Positions 39,316 to 48,289 of a stretch of 64,000 nucleotides of DNA are shown piece by piece. The stretch spans positions 37,667-101,666 of the forward strand of contig NZ_JDTK01000009.1 in the NCBI RefSeq assembly GCF_000770925.1, given 5' to 3'. Position 1 is the first letter of the stretch, and each line of letters opens with the position of its first letter. The translations under genes and the position numbers were made by a program. The stretch comes from Bifidobacterium ruminantium DSM 6489. GTDB lineage: Bacteria; Actinomycetota; Actinomycetes; Actinomycetales; Bifidobacteriaceae. The notes under the pieces were generated by a model. The model was given only the letters and a program-made list of their open reading frames with translations. It did no database searches and was not told the origin of the DNA.

Positions 39316-39846
39316 ATGGCGCAAGATGATGAGAAGACCATCGATCAGCTCAATGAGGAAGCTGATATCGCTGCCGATTACCTCGAAGGATTGCTCGACA
39401 TCGCCGACTACGAAGGCGACATAGAAATGGGCGTGCGCAACAACCGTCCGATGGTGCAGATCGTCGCCGACGACGACACCGACATCAAGCATCTAATCGG
39501 ACGCAATGGGGAAGTGGTCGACGCGCTGCAGCAGCTGACCCGCCTTGCTGTGCAGCAGAAAACCGGCGAACGCTCCCACCTCATCGTGGACGTCGACGGC
39601 TTCCTGAAGCGCAAGCGCCAGCGTCTGCACGACCTCGCCCTGGACGCCATCGATGAGGCGCGTGAGACCGGAGAGCCGGTGGATCTGAAGCCGATGAACT
39701 CCTTCGAGCGCAAGATCGTTCATGATGTCGTGCGTGAAGAGGGGATGAAGTCACGTTCCCACGGCGAGGAACCGCATCGTTATGTCACGGTGTATGTCAA
39801 GGCCTCGGCGGTCGATGACATCGACGATATCGATGACGAAGGCTGA
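39316..39846 (+). CDS. jag: Jag/KhpB RNA-binding protein (KH and R3H domains)
   Basis: 176 residues. A KH-type domain (about 25-100, with IGRNGEVVDALQQLTRL) is followed by an R3H domain (about 105-165, with NSFERKIVHDVVREEG). The usual N-terminal Jag domain is absent, as in other Actinobacteria. KhpB-type proteins bind RNA and affect cell division and envelope genes. Its place after yidC is conserved. An acidic tail ends the protein. parS site 2 lies 13 bases after the stop. Confidence 0.92.
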   Translation: MAQDDEKTIDQLNEEADIAADYLEGLLDIADYEGDIEMGVRNNRPMVQIVADDDTDIKHLIGRNGEVVDALQQLTRLAVQQKTGERSHLIVDVDGFLKRKRQRLHDLALDAIDEARETGEPVDLKPMNSFERKIVHDVVREEGMKSRSHGEEPHRYVTVYVKASAVDDIDDIDDEG

Positions 39847-39858
39847 AAAGCCGTATAG

Positions 39859-39874
39859 GGTTTCACGTGAAACG
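39859..39874. promoter_or_regulatory. parS site 2 (downstream of jag)
   Basis: Contains the 14-bp core GTTTCACGTGAAAC in GGTTTCACGTGAAACG; outer bases deviate from consensus. Confidence 0.85.
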
Positions 39875-39877
39875 TTC

Positions 39878-39907
39878 AAGCGCTGCTCTTTTAAGTGGCG
39901 CTTTTTT
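39878..39907 (+). terminator. jag terminator
   Basis: Stem AAGCGC / GCGCTT with a 14-base loop and six Ts. The stem is short, so confidence is moderate. Confidence 0.5.
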
Positions 39908-40001
39908 GTTGGTTTTCATACGATATGTAATCCAGTACGTTGGGCTTTTCTGCGGATTCTTTTTCGTGCCGCAATTTATTTTGCTGTTTTAAGTGCGCTG
40001 C

Positions 40002-40076
40002 GGCCGCCATATTTCGTTCCCGACACACTCAAGGCCGTTCGGCCAAGCTTACGGTCGGGAACGAAATATGGCGGCC
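40002..40076. repeat. Perfect 23-bp inverted repeat between jag and rsmG
   Basis: Arm 40002-40024 (begins GGCCGCCATATTTCGTTCCC) is exactly complementary to 40054-40076. The 29-base loop holds a nested GGCCGTTCGGCC hairpin. It lies in the 353-base jag-rsmG gap, the rest of which is AT-rich or G-rich and has no gene. Confidence 0.85.
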
Positions 40077-40175
40077 TTCGCTTTGGGGATAGGCAACCTT
40101 GTTTTTCTGTACGTGTCTTATGGTCGGGGAGGGGAGGGAGTGCAAATAATGGGGCTGAGTTGTGTGTCACGTGGT

Positions 40176-40192
40176 GGGAGGGAGGGATTGGG
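40176..40192 (+). promoter_or_regulatory. G-quadruplex motif at the rsmG translation start
   Basis: GGGAGGGAGGGATTGGG has four G3 runs with loops of 1, 1 and 3 bases on the coding strand, ending eight bases before the ATG at 40200. It covers the place where a ribosome site would be. A second G-rich run (GGGGAGGGGAGGG) starts at about 40126. Confidence 0.6.
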
Positions 40193-40199
40193 ATATAGG

Positions 40200-40943
40200 A
40201 TGGTGAGCATGAGTGATGTGCATGACGAACTGGACGGATCGCCGATTCTTGAGGAAGTGCTTGGCGATGCGTTGGACAAGCTTAAGGTGTTTCACGTGAA
40301 ACTCGCCACGGAAGGCGAGCCTCGTGGACTGATCGGGCCGCGGGACGTCGGCATCATCTGGGAGCGTCATATCCTGAATTCCGCGGCCATCGTGCCGTTC
40401 GTGCGAGAGGCCACTTCGAAAAGGCAGTTCAAGACGGTCGCGGATATCGGCAGCGGTGGTGGTTTCCCAGGCATCGTGGCGGCCGCCTGTCTGCCGGATC
40501 ATCGCTTCACCTTGGTTGAGCCGATGGAACGCCGTGTCGAATGGCTTCATGAATGCGTTGATGAGATGGGTCTGGAGAACGTCTCCATCGTGCGCTCCCG
40601 AGCCGATGCGGTGATCGCCGCCGTCCGTGGTTCGAAGGGAGGACGAAAGGGCAGGGGAGCGGAGCCGGTCGATCTTGACGGCAATCCCATCCACGTGACC
40701 CATCCCTTCGCCGTGGTGACCTGCCGGGCCGTCGCTCCGATGACCAAACTATCCGGATGGACGCTTCCGCTGCTGGACAAAGGCGGACGTCTGGTCGCAC
40801 TGAAAGGACGCTCCGCGCAGGACGAGATCGTCAAGGCAGCCAAGGAGATCTCGGAAAACGGCGGAATCCATCCGCGTGTAGTGGATGCCGAAGTCGGTCC
40901 CGGACTCGAATCGACGCATGTGCTGATGGTGGACAAGCGATAA
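40200..40943 (+). CDS. rsmG: 16S rRNA (guanine527-N7)-methyltransferase RsmG (GidB)
   Basis: 247 residues if started at 40200; the in-frame ATG at 40209 is an alternative. The SAM loop is [17 protein letters not shown], followed by [12 protein letters not shown] and [13 protein letters not shown]. It methylates G527 of 16S rRNA. The [18 protein letters not shown] block is typical. The segment KVFHVKLA is encoded by parS site 3. It precedes parA, as in most Actinobacteria. Confidence 0.94.
   Translation: MVSMSDVHDELDGSPILEEVLGDALDKLKVFHVKLATEGEPRGLIGPRDVGIIWERHILNSAAIVPFVREATSKRQFKTVADIGSGGGFPGIVAAACLPDHRFTLVEPMERRVEWLHECVDEMGLENVSIVRSRADAVIAAVRGSKGGRKGRGAEPVDLDGNPIHVTHPFAVVTCRAVAPMTKLSGWTLPLLDKGGRLVALKGRSAQDEIVKAAKEISENGGIHPRVVDAEVGPGLESTHVLMVDKR
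40288..40303. promoter_or_regulatory. parS site 3 (inside rsmG)
   Basis: TGTTTCACGTGAAACT: 15 of 16 consensus positions, within the rsmG reading frame near codon 30. Confidence 0.88.
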
Positions 40944-40944
40944 G

Positions 40945-41089
40945 TTATCCACAAAACGGCGCAAGTTATCCACATTATCCACAATCGCATGAACACTGTA
41001 AAAATGCTTTCAAAAAAGCTTGGATTTGCAGCGATTACTCGGTGGATAACTTTTGGATGATTGGATGAGTTATCCACCGACTATCCACC
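40945..41089. other. DnaA-box group between rsmG and parA
   Basis: Exact TTATCCACA at 40945-40953, 40966-40974 and 40975-40983. Near copies are at about 41041-41049, 41070-41078 and 41081-41089. The stretch between is AT-rich. The whole 241-base rsmG-parA gap is otherwise empty. A titration site, parA regulation or an extended origin are possible. Confidence 0.75.
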
Positions 41090-41184
41090 GTTGTCCACAA
41101 TGGCGCGAAGGGCTGCGCACGGAAGTGCTTCTGTCCACACGAATGATGAAACTTGAGTTTGAATATGCATAGGAAGGCTAGTTC

Positions 41185-42165
41185 ATGACTGGACCTGGTG
41201 AACCAGATAATCTGACTTCGATGGAATCCGCGACGGATACCATCAAGCGAATCTTCAAGGGGTCGAATTCCCCGGTTGGCGCGCAGATCGCGGACGAATC
41301 ATCGCGGTACAAGGCGCTGGAGCGTGCCGTTTGCCCGAAACCGGCGCAGACGAGGCTGATCGCCGTAGCCAATCAGAAGGGTGGCGTCGGCAAAACCACA
41401 TCCGCGGTGAATCTGTCCGCGGCCCTGGCTCATTTCGGCTGCAGAGTGCTGCTCATCGACATGGATCCGCAGGGCAACGCCTCCACCGCCCTGGGCGCCC
41501 CGCACGCTTCCGGACAGCCTTCCGTGTACGACGTCATCGAAGGACGCAAAAGCATCGCGGAAGTCAAAACCACATGTCCCGACTTCGAAAAACTTGACGT
41601 GGTTCCCGCCTCCATCGATCTGAGTGGCGCGGAATTGGAGGTCGCCGATATGGCGGATCGCAATTCCCTGCTGAAGAACGCGGTCGACGAGTTCCTCGAA
41701 ACCAGCGAGGAGCATTACGATTACGTGATCATCGACTGCCCTCCCAGCCTGGGTCTGCTGGTGATCAACGCCATGTGCGCCGTGCATGAGATGCTGATTC
41801 CGATCCAGGCCGAGTATTATGCGCTGGAAGGCCTGGGGCAGCTTATCAACACCATCGGCCTGGTGCAGGAGCATTACAATCCGTCGTTGCTGGTCTCCAC
41901 GATGCTCATCACCATGTACGACAAGCGCACGCTGCTGAGCCGCGAGGTGCATGGCGAGGTGAAGAAGCATTATCCGACGATCGTGCTCGACACCACCATT
42001 CCGCGTACGGTGAAGATCTCCGAAGCGCCGAGCTTCAATCAGAGCGTAATCTCATACGATCCCAAGGGAATGGGCGCAATCGCGTATTGCGAGGCCGCGT
42101 TGGAGCTTTCGCGTCGTTCCGAGACGGTATTGCAGGCGATTGACGCAAGAAGGAATGAGAACTGA
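41185..42165 (+). CDS. parA: Chromosome-partitioning ATPase ParA (Soj)
   Basis: 326 residues. The deviant Walker A is NQKGGVGKTT, with DMDPQGNAST and the switch IIDCPPSLGLLVINAM following. An extension of about 55 residues precedes the ATPase core. With ParB and parS it moves and orients the origin region. It is separated from parB by two bases, so the two are co-transcribed. Confidence 0.97.
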   Translation: MTGPGEPDNLTSMESATDTIKRIFKGSNSPVGAQIADESSRYKALERAVCPKPAQTRLIAVANQKGGVGKTTSAVNLSAALAHFGCRVLLIDMDPQGNASTALGAPHASGQPSVYDVIEGRKSIAEVKTTCPDFEKLDVVPASIDLSGAELEVADMADRNSLLKNAVDEFLETSEEHYDYVIIDCPPSLGLLVINAMCAVHEMLIPIQAEYYALEGLGQLINTIGLVQEHYNPSLLVSTMLITMYDKRTLLSREVHGEVKKHYPTIVLDTTIPRTVKISEAPSFNQSVISYDPKGMGAIAYCEAALELSRRSETVLQAIDARRNEN

Positions 42166-42167
42166 TT

Positions 42168-43508
42168 ATGACTACGAAGTCTCGTCTTGGCAAAGGTCTC
42201 GGCGCGCTGTTTCCTTCTCTTCCGGGGGAGCCTGTTTCCACGAAGCAATCCGAGAAGCAGTCCATGGAGCGGACCCAGAAGCCGGTGAAGGCCATTTCCA
42301 AGGATGTTCCGGGCAGCACCAAAGGTGAAGCCAAGGGCGATAAGAAGAACGATAGGAACGATGCGGCCACCGCGCAGGCGTCGGTTGACGCCGTCCGGGA
42401 CATGAAGAAGAGTGTTTCACGTGAAACGAAGAAGAACGCGCATCACCGTGCCAGCATGCCGTCCATCTCGTTGAACGAAAGCACCCATCCCGCTGATATG
42501 TTCTTCGGTGCCACCACCAAACCGGTTTCCGAACGCAATGACCGGAAGAGTGTTTCACGTGAAACCGAGTCGTCAGGAAAATCATCCGAACGGAAGAAAA
42601 AGGACGACGAACCGGAACTGCTGCCGGTGCAGGGCGGCTATCTGGTGGAACTGCGCCTGAGCGATGTCGGCCCGAATCTGCATCAGCCCCGCACCATATT
42701 CGACGAGGACGATCTGCGCGAGCTGGCGGAATCCATCAAGGAAGTCGGCGTGCTGCAGCCCATCGTCGTGCGCAAGCGTCCGCAATCGCAAATCGAGGCC
42801 GCCCGCAAGGAGTCCGCCGAAAATCCGGTCGAGCCGCACAATATGTTCGATGGGCGCATGGACAGCATGTATGAGCTCATCATGGGCGAACGTCGTTGGC
42901 GCGCGTCGCAGATCGCCGGTTTGAAGACGATTCCGGCGATCGTCAAAACCACCGCCGATGACGACATGCTACGTGACGCGTTGCTGGAGAACCTGCATCG
43001 CGTGGCGCTGAATCCGTTGGAGGAGGCGGCCGCCTATCAGCAGATGATCGACGACTTCGGACTGACCCAGTCGCAGCTGTCGAAATCCGTTTCGAAGTCG
43101 CGTCCGCAGATCGCCAATACCTTGCGATTGCTCAATCTGCCGGCCGCCGTGCAGAAGAAGGTAGCCTCCGGTCTGTTGTCGGCCGGCCACGCGCGTGCGC
43201 TGCTCGGATTGCCGACGGAAGAGGATATGGAGCAGCTGGCCACGCGCATCATCGCCGAAGGACTATCCGTGCGCAGCACCGAGGAGATCGTCTCCATGAA
43301 GGTGGCCGAAAGCAACCAAGAGAAGAAACCGAAGGCCAGCAAGCTCAATCCGTGGGCCGGCACCCCCGTCCAGGTCGGTCTGGAGAAGCGTTTCGGCACC
43401 AAGGTGTACATCAAGGGATCAAAGAAGCATGGGCGCATTGAAATAGTGTTCACGTCGGAAGACGACATGGACCGGATTGTCGGATTGCTTATGCAGCAGC
43501 AGAAGTGA
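42168..43508 (+). CDS. parB: Chromosome-partitioning protein ParB
   Basis: 446 residues. A long variable head (about 1-140) contains two KSVSRET peptides encoded by parS sites 4 and 5. The CTP-binding domain follows (NLHQPRTIFDEDDLRELAESI, then GERRWRASQIAG), then the helix-turn-helix region (LTQSQLSKSVSKSRPQIANTLRLL) and the C-terminal dimer domain. ParB loads at parS and spreads. Its 3' end overlaps the convergent trxB by 20 bases. Confidence 0.97.
   Translation: MTTKSRLGKGLGALFPSLPGEPVSTKQSEKQSMERTQKPVKAISKDVPGSTKGEAKGDKKNDRNDAATAQASVDAVRDMKKSVSRETKKNAHHRASMPSISLNESTHPADMFFGATTKPVSERNDRKSVSRETESSGKSSERKKKDDEPELLPVQGGYLVELRLSDVGPNLHQPRTIFDEDDLRELAESIKEVGVLQPIVVRKRPQSQIEAARKESAENPVEPHNMFDGRMDSMYELIMGERRWRASQIAGLKTIPAIVKTTADDDMLRDALLENLHRVALNPLEEAAAYQQMIDDFGLTQSQLSKSVSKSRPQIANTLRLLNLPAAVQKKVASGLLSAGHARALLGLPTEEDMEQLATRIIAEGLSVRSTEEIVSMKVAESNQEKKPKASKLNPWAGTPVQVGLEKRFGTKVYIKGSKKHGRIEIVFTSEDDMDRIVGLLMQQQK
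42413..42428. promoter_or_regulatory. parS site 4 (inside parB)
   Basis: TGTTTCACGTGAAACG in the parB head, read as SVSRET. Confidence 0.9.
42551..42566. promoter_or_regulatory. parS site 5 (inside parB)
   Basis: TGTTTCACGTGAAACC, 138 bases after site 4 (a multiple of three), in the same frame and also read as SVSRET. Confidence 0.9.
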
Positions 43509-44433
43509 GGTATGCCTGGGCATCCAGCGCGGCACGGCATCCCATGCCCGCCGCGCTGATGGCCTGACGGTACACGCTGTCCACGCAGTCGCCCGCGGCG
43601 AAGATGCCGGGCGTACTGGTACGCGTGCTGGCGCCTTCGACTTCGATATAGCCGGTCTTATCGGTGCGTACAAGCCCGTTGAGAAAGCCGGTCGTGGGAG
43701 TATGCCCGATTGCTACGAAAACGCCATTGGCGGGGATTACGGAGGTTTTTCCGGTGGTGGTGTCGCGTACCTCCACCTCTTGCACGCCATCGTTGTCGCC
43801 GTGGATTTCCTGGACCACGGCATCGAGCACGAAATCGATTTTCGGATTGCTCCGCGCCCGCTCCACCATGATGTGCGAGGCGCGGAACGTGGAACGACGG
43901 TGGATCAGCGTTACGGATGATCCGAAGCGGGACAGGAAATCCGCCTCCTCGAAGGCGCTGTCGCCGCCGCCGACCACCACGATCGGCTTGCCGCGGAAGA
44001 AGAAGCCATCGCATGTCGCGCAGTAGGAGACGCCTCTTCCGGCATATTCCGCCTCGCCCGGCACGCCCAGCTTGCGATAGTCGGAGCCCGTGGCGATGAT
44101 CAATGCACGTGCGTCATGCCTTTCGCCGCCGTCGAGAACGACGGTTATGATGTCGGACGCTTCGTCGCGGGAGATCGATACGGCATCGTTCTGGATGATA
44201 TCCGCACCGTATTTTTCCGCCTGCCTACGCATGTTGTCCATCAGATCGGGGCCCATGATGCCGTCGGGGAAGCCTGGGAAATTCTCCACTTCGGTGGTGT
44301 TGACCAATTGCCCGCCCGGTGTCAGCGCACCCGCCACGACCAGCGGCTTGAAACCGCCACGACCAAGATAGATCGCCGCGGTGTATCCTGCGGGGCCGGA
44401 ACCGATAATCACAACATCATGCACGTCACTCAT
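43489..44433 (-). CDS. trxB: Thioredoxin-disulfide reductase
   Basis: 314 residues from the ATG at 44433; the longer frame would run through a parS site. FAD-binding GSGPAGYTAA is at the N-terminus, the redox pair is CATC (Cys138, Cys141), NADPH-binding GGGDSAFEEADF follows, and the second FAD motif is GIFAAGDC. It reduces thioredoxin or a thioredoxin-like partner with NADPH. trxC, its neighbour in mycobacteria, is not here. Confidence 0.95.
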   Translation of the reverse strand: MSDVHDVVIIGSGPAGYTAAIYLGRGGFKPLVVAGALTPGGQLVNTTEVENFPGFPDGIMGPDLMDNMRRQAEKYGADIIQNDAVSISRDEASDIITVVLDGGERHDARALIIATGSDYRKLGVPGEAEYAGRGVSYCATCDGFFFRGKPIVVVGGGDSAFEEADFLSRFGSSVTLIHRRSTFRASHIMVERARSNPKIDFVLDAVVQEIHGDNDGVQEVEVRDTTTGKTSVIPANGVFVAIGHTPTTGFLNGLVRTDKTGYIEVEGASTRTSTPGIFAAGDCVDSVYRQAISAAGMGCRAALDAQAYLTSAAA

Positions 44434-44470
44434 GATATCCACTGTAATGCAGGATCGGACACGGAAACAA

Positions 44471-44486
44471 TGTTTCACGTGAAACG
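44471..44486. promoter_or_regulatory. parS site 6 (upstream of trxB)
   Basis: TGTTTCACGTGAAACG, followed 8 bases later by a half-site ACGTGAAAC. It lies 38 bases before the trxB start. Confidence 0.88.
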
Positions 44487-44575
44487 AAACGGTACGTGAA
44501 ACAAGCGAAACGAAAAGAGGACGTGTGGAAAATCTCCACACGTCCTCTTTCGCTGTGTCGCGCGATTGCGGCGGA

Positions 44576-46513
44576 TTAGAACACCTGAATCGATTCGATG
44601 TACAGCTGGCTGCCGGGAAGGCTGTTCAGCGGCACCCACAGCAGGATGTCCTGCGTTTCCACGGTCTTGTCGAACTTGACGTCGGTGGTTCCGCTGGTGT
44701 CGAATTCGAATTGGGCCACCTGCTCGCCCTGAGTCGGGTTCGACGTGGTGTTCACGCGGATGTAGCCTTGGCCTCCGGAGGAGCGGATCTTGATCGTCAT
44801 GCGGGACACCTTCTGCGACTGGCTGAGGTGCAGATAATAGCCGTATCCCTGCTGTCCATCCGGATTCGACAGGAACTGGCGGTTGTCGATCTCGTATGCA
44901 GTGGTGTTTTCCGGAGCCTTCGGATCGGGGACCTGCTTGGCCTCCTTGTCGGGGCTCTTCTCGGTGGTTCCGCTCGATTGGGCGGAGTCGTCGGTATCGG
45001 AGGAATCCGCATCGGCGGCGGTTCCACCCGGTCCGAACGGGACCTTGTCAAGATTCATTTCCGGCCACGGATTTCCGGAATTGCTGCTGGTATCCGAAGA
45101 AGCGGAGTTCTGGAACAGCCCATGCAGGGCGAATCCCAAAGCCACAGCCACCACGACGACGGCCACGATGATGGCCGCCACCTTGGTCTTCATGTTGCCG
45201 AACAGCTTGGCGTCGGCGACTTCGGTCGAGGTGGAAGAAGAGCCTCCGTTTGGCGCGAAGCTTGGTGGGGCGGGGGTCGTCACCGAGTTCTGATACGCCT
45301 CCTCAATCGCTTCCTGCTCCGCCTTCAACGCACGCGCGGACTCCTCTCCTGGCTGGATGACTCGTCCATCAGGTCCAATCACCGGGATGCGGCCGGTCTT
45401 TTCCAACTGCGAATCGTCGGTCTGCTGATCCGACGAAGGCGCGGAAACGCGGATGGGGAAGGAGAAGGGGTAATCGCCGGTCTCTTCGTCGGCACCGTCG
45501 ATGTCCTCCTCGGTCAGGATTTCGCGGCCGTTCTTCCACAGCGATTTCACCGCGCCGCTCGTAGCCGCCACGCCCTTGGCCAGCGCCTCCTTGCTATCGG
45601 AGAGATCGGTATGAGGAACGGGGGCTTCAAACGTCATTTCGGGGATGCTACCCGATTCGCTGAGCGTCTCCGGAAGTGGGAAAGTATCCTGTTCGAGAGC
45701 CTGCAATAGGGGGACGTTGACAATCGAGCATTCCGAGTTCGCGGAAGGCAGAATCACGTCGGTGCCGTGCAGCTGCGAAAGCGGCTGGTAATCGCCCAGC
45801 AACGCCTCCAATTCGGCGACGGTCGCCATCGGCACGGTCGGGAAGCCGTCCTTCTCCTTGAGATTCAGTCCACGCTTGCAGATCACGCGGAATTCCATCG
45901 GCACGTTCGGCGCGATCGCTTCAAGACGGAAATCCGTGGACAATGTCGACGGCTGCCTCGTCAGCAGCGAATACAGCAAAGCGGCCACCTGCCGAATCGC
46001 AAGCTGCTCCTTGCTTTCCGTGACCTGCGAACGTGAGGTGTCGGCAAGCATGACGCTGATGGGGGCATCGGCGATTTCCACGCCATTGCGGGTCAAACGC
46101 ACGGTGTCCGTATTGATCGAGAAATGGGTGAGGCTGTCCTTCTGCAGCACATGGAAGGCTTCGACGACCTCGCCGAGGATAGAGCGTATCGCGGTAAAGC
46201 TCAGCGGCTTGTCACGCGACGCGAGGTATTCGGTCAGCGGCATGCCGGCATCGAGCTGCGTGACGACCAGAGCCACTTCGCCGACGTGCTGGAGCTGAAG
46301 AACCTGGGTGAAGTGGGAGTCATGGGAGATCGCCAGCATGGATGCCGTGGCGTTGACGTCCTGCAGCGCCTTGCGGTTGTTGACGATGAAAAGCTGGCAA
46401 TCCCTGGCAAGCACATGGTCGCTTGCTTTCCAAACCTGCAGGCCGGTTTCCTCACGCAATGGCGAAACCAGCACATAGCGGTTGCTGATGGTATCTCCCA
46501 GTTGAGGTTTCAT
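44576..46513 (-). CDS. Membrane pseudokinase, MurJ-associated type
   Basis: 645 residues from the ATG at 46513 (GAAGGA upstream). The N-terminal 250 residues have a protein-kinase fold pattern, but the catalytic residues are gone: the HRD position reads HFSI, the DFG position is not recognisable, and there is no glycine-rich loop. After a linker comes one transmembrane helix (KVAAIIVAVVVVAVALGFALHG), a Ser/Asp-rich stretch and an outer beta-sandwich-like domain (QGYGYYLHLSQSQKVSRM). In M. tuberculosis a similar pseudokinase is fused to MurJ (Rv3910) and recruits FhaA. Here it follows murJ by 30 bases as a separate gene. Confidence 0.85.
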   Translation of the reverse strand: MKPQLGDTISNRYVLVSPLREETGLQVWKASDHVLARDCQLFIVNNRKALQDVNATASMLAISHDSHFTQVLQLQHVGEVALVVTQLDAGMPLTEYLASRDKPLSFTAIRSILGEVVEAFHVLQKDSLTHFSINTDTVRLTRNGVEIADAPISVMLADTSRSQVTESKEQLAIRQVAALLYSLLTRQPSTLSTDFRLEAIAPNVPMEFRVICKRGLNLKEKDGFPTVPMATVAELEALLGDYQPLSQLHGTDVILPSANSECSIVNVPLLQALEQDTFPLPETLSESGSIPEMTFEAPVPHTDLSDSKEALAKGVAATSGAVKSLWKNGREILTEEDIDGADEETGDYPFSFPIRVSAPSSDQQTDDSQLEKTGRIPVIGPDGRVIQPGEESARALKAEQEAIEEAYQNSVTTPAPPSFAPNGGSSSTSTEVADAKLFGNMKTKVAAIIVAVVVVAVALGFALHGLFQNSASSDTSSNSGNPWPEMNLDKVPFGPGGTAADADSSDTDDSAQSSGTTEKSPDKEAKQVPDPKAPENTTAYEIDNRQFLSNPDGQQGYGYYLHLSQSQKVSRMTIKIRSSGGQGYIRVNTTSNPTQGEQVAQFEFDTSGTTDVKFDKTVETQDILLWVPLNSLPGSQLYIESIQVF

Positions 46514-46543
46514 GGTTTCCTTCAACTTCTGTAACGATGATTT

Positions 46544-48289
46544 CTACTTGTGATTCTGTTCCTGTTCGCCGTTTTCGGCGTCGCTTCGCCCCAGTTTACC
46601 GTTGGGGCTGGTCGGCTTGCCATACCTGCCGGCAAGCCCATGAATGTGTGAAACGATTATGGTTTTCATGGAAGCGAGTTCCTCGGAACGCAGCGCCCAC
46701 AGGCATGCCAGATAGACGATGGCGATGATGATGGCCAGGATCATCGCGGACAGGACGGCCTGCCCCCAATTCATCGCGCCGTCGTCGCGTCCGATACGCG
46801 CCCCGACCAGCCGATAGACGCCGTCGCGGCAGAAAAGGCCCACGGCGATCGCCGAGATTTCCGCGATGATGGATTTCGCGTAGGACAGGAATATGCGACG
46901 TCCGTCCACGTTGCCGTTGAATCGTTTGCGCAGCATGACGAACAGGATCGGGAACGGCAGCATGAAGCTCAATGTGCCGGATACGCCGATCAGCGTGACC
47001 CAATCGGTCGGCGGCAAAACCGCCTCGCCGACCAGCAGGACGATCACCTGCGTTCCGATGGACATGACGGTGAACAGGAATGGATTCCTGCCGTCCTCGA
47101 ACGAATAGAAGGTCCGTTGGATGATCAGATAGGAGCTGGCGAACGGAATGCCGAAGCCGAGCGCGACCAGCGGTCCGCACATGAGCAACGCCTCGCGTAC
47201 GGTCACGGACGGCAGCAGCGACAGGATGATCGGCAGCGGAAGTACCACGAACGCGGCTCCGAAGAAGCACATGATAAGTCCCATGACCCGCAACGATTGG
47301 CTCAGGTCGTTGCGTGCCTCGGCAAGGTTGCGTTCGGCGATCGCTCGGGAGATCTTCGGGAAGATGGCGGTGGCCACGGACACCGCGATCAGCGAATAAG
47401 GGAGCATGTAGATGGTATACGCGTTCTGATAGGTCGCGTTGCCGGCCACGTCGAGCGGATTGATATGGAGCTTCAGTTGTGCCGTGAGCGGTGCGCTGGT
47501 GGCGACGCGGGTGATCAGGATGTTGCCGATCTGGTCGACGATGACGATGCCGACGCTCCAGATGGCGACCGGTCCCATCGAACGCAGACCAATGCCGTGG
47601 ATGCCGAATTTCGGACGGTATCGCAGGCCGATTTTCGTCAGTGGAATGAACAGCACCAGCGCTTGGAAGGCCACGCCCAGCGTCCATGCTCCCGCGGTCA
47701 GCGCGATTTTCGTCGGCGTCCAGAATTCCAGCGGACGTTCGGTGGCCCTGCCGAATAGCGCGATGAACGTGCCGAAACCGATGCAGCTGATGACATTCGC
47801 GCCGACCGAGCTCCACGCGTAGGTGACGAAATGGTCCTTCGCGGCGAGGATCTGTCCGACCACCGTATACAGGCCGTAGAAGAAGATCTGGGGCATGCAC
47901 CACAGGGTGAACGATGTGGCGAGGGCCATGGTTTCAGGGCTGCCGTTGACGTACAGTCTGGTTAGCAGAGGCGTGGCGATGGCCATAAGCAGCGTCACGC
48001 CCAGCAGCATGGTGATGGCAAGGGTGATGAGCTTGTTGAGCTTGGTCTCGGCATCCTTGGCTTTCAGCGTGCGCACGATCTGCGGCACAAGCACGGCATT
48101 GAAGATGCCGCCGGAAACCAAGGTATAGATGACTTGCGGAATCATCGATCCGGCCTGGTAGGCGTTCGCGGCATAGCCGGTGGTGCCCAAAGCCCAGGCG
48201 AGCAGGATGGTGCGGACCTGTCCGGTTACGCGCGAAGCGGCGGTGCCGGAGGCCATGATCAGCGAATTACGGCCAACGGAAGAACTCAT
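46544..48289 (-). CDS. murJ: Lipid II flippase MurJ (MviN)
   Basis: 581 residues with about fourteen hydrophobic helices. The MviN start ASRVTGQVRTILLAWALGTTGYAANAYQ and the later ISRAIAERNLAEARNDLSQSLR block are recognisable. It flips lipid II for peptidoglycan synthesis. Start and the DUF6049 stop overlap as ATGA, so the two are coupled. The chain ends after the last helix with a short polar tail; the pseudokinase domain is encoded separately next to it. Confidence 0.95.
   Translation of the reverse strand: MSSSVGRNSLIMASGTAASRVTGQVRTILLAWALGTTGYAANAYQAGSMIPQVIYTLVSGGIFNAVLVPQIVRTLKAKDAETKLNKLITLAITMLLGVTLLMAIATPLLTRLYVNGSPETMALATSFTLWCMPQIFFYGLYTVVGQILAAKDHFVTYAWSSVGANVISCIGFGTFIALFGRATERPLEFWTPTKIALTAGAWTLGVAFQALVLFIPLTKIGLRYRPKFGIHGIGLRSMGPVAIWSVGIVIVDQIGNILITRVATSAPLTAQLKLHINPLDVAGNATYQNAYTIYMLPYSLIAVSVATAIFPKISRAIAERNLAEARNDLSQSLRVMGLIMCFFGAAFVVLPLPIILSLLPSVTVREALLMCGPLVALGFGIPFASSYLIIQRTFYSFEDGRNPFLFTVMSIGTQVIVLLVGEAVLPPTDWVTLIGVSGTLSFMLPFPILFVMLRKRFNGNVDGRRIFLSYAKSIIAEISAIAVGLFCRDGVYRLVGARIGRDDGAMNWGQAVLSAMILAIIIAIVYLACLWALRSEELASMKTIIVSHIHGLAGRYGKPTSPNGKLGRSDAENGEQEQNHK

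Noticed and set aside
46513..46544. murJ-pseudokinase split as a broken fusion gene
   Set aside because: Each gene has a clean start, stop and ribosome site, and the pseudokinase frame does not read back into murJ; this is two genes, not a frameshift.
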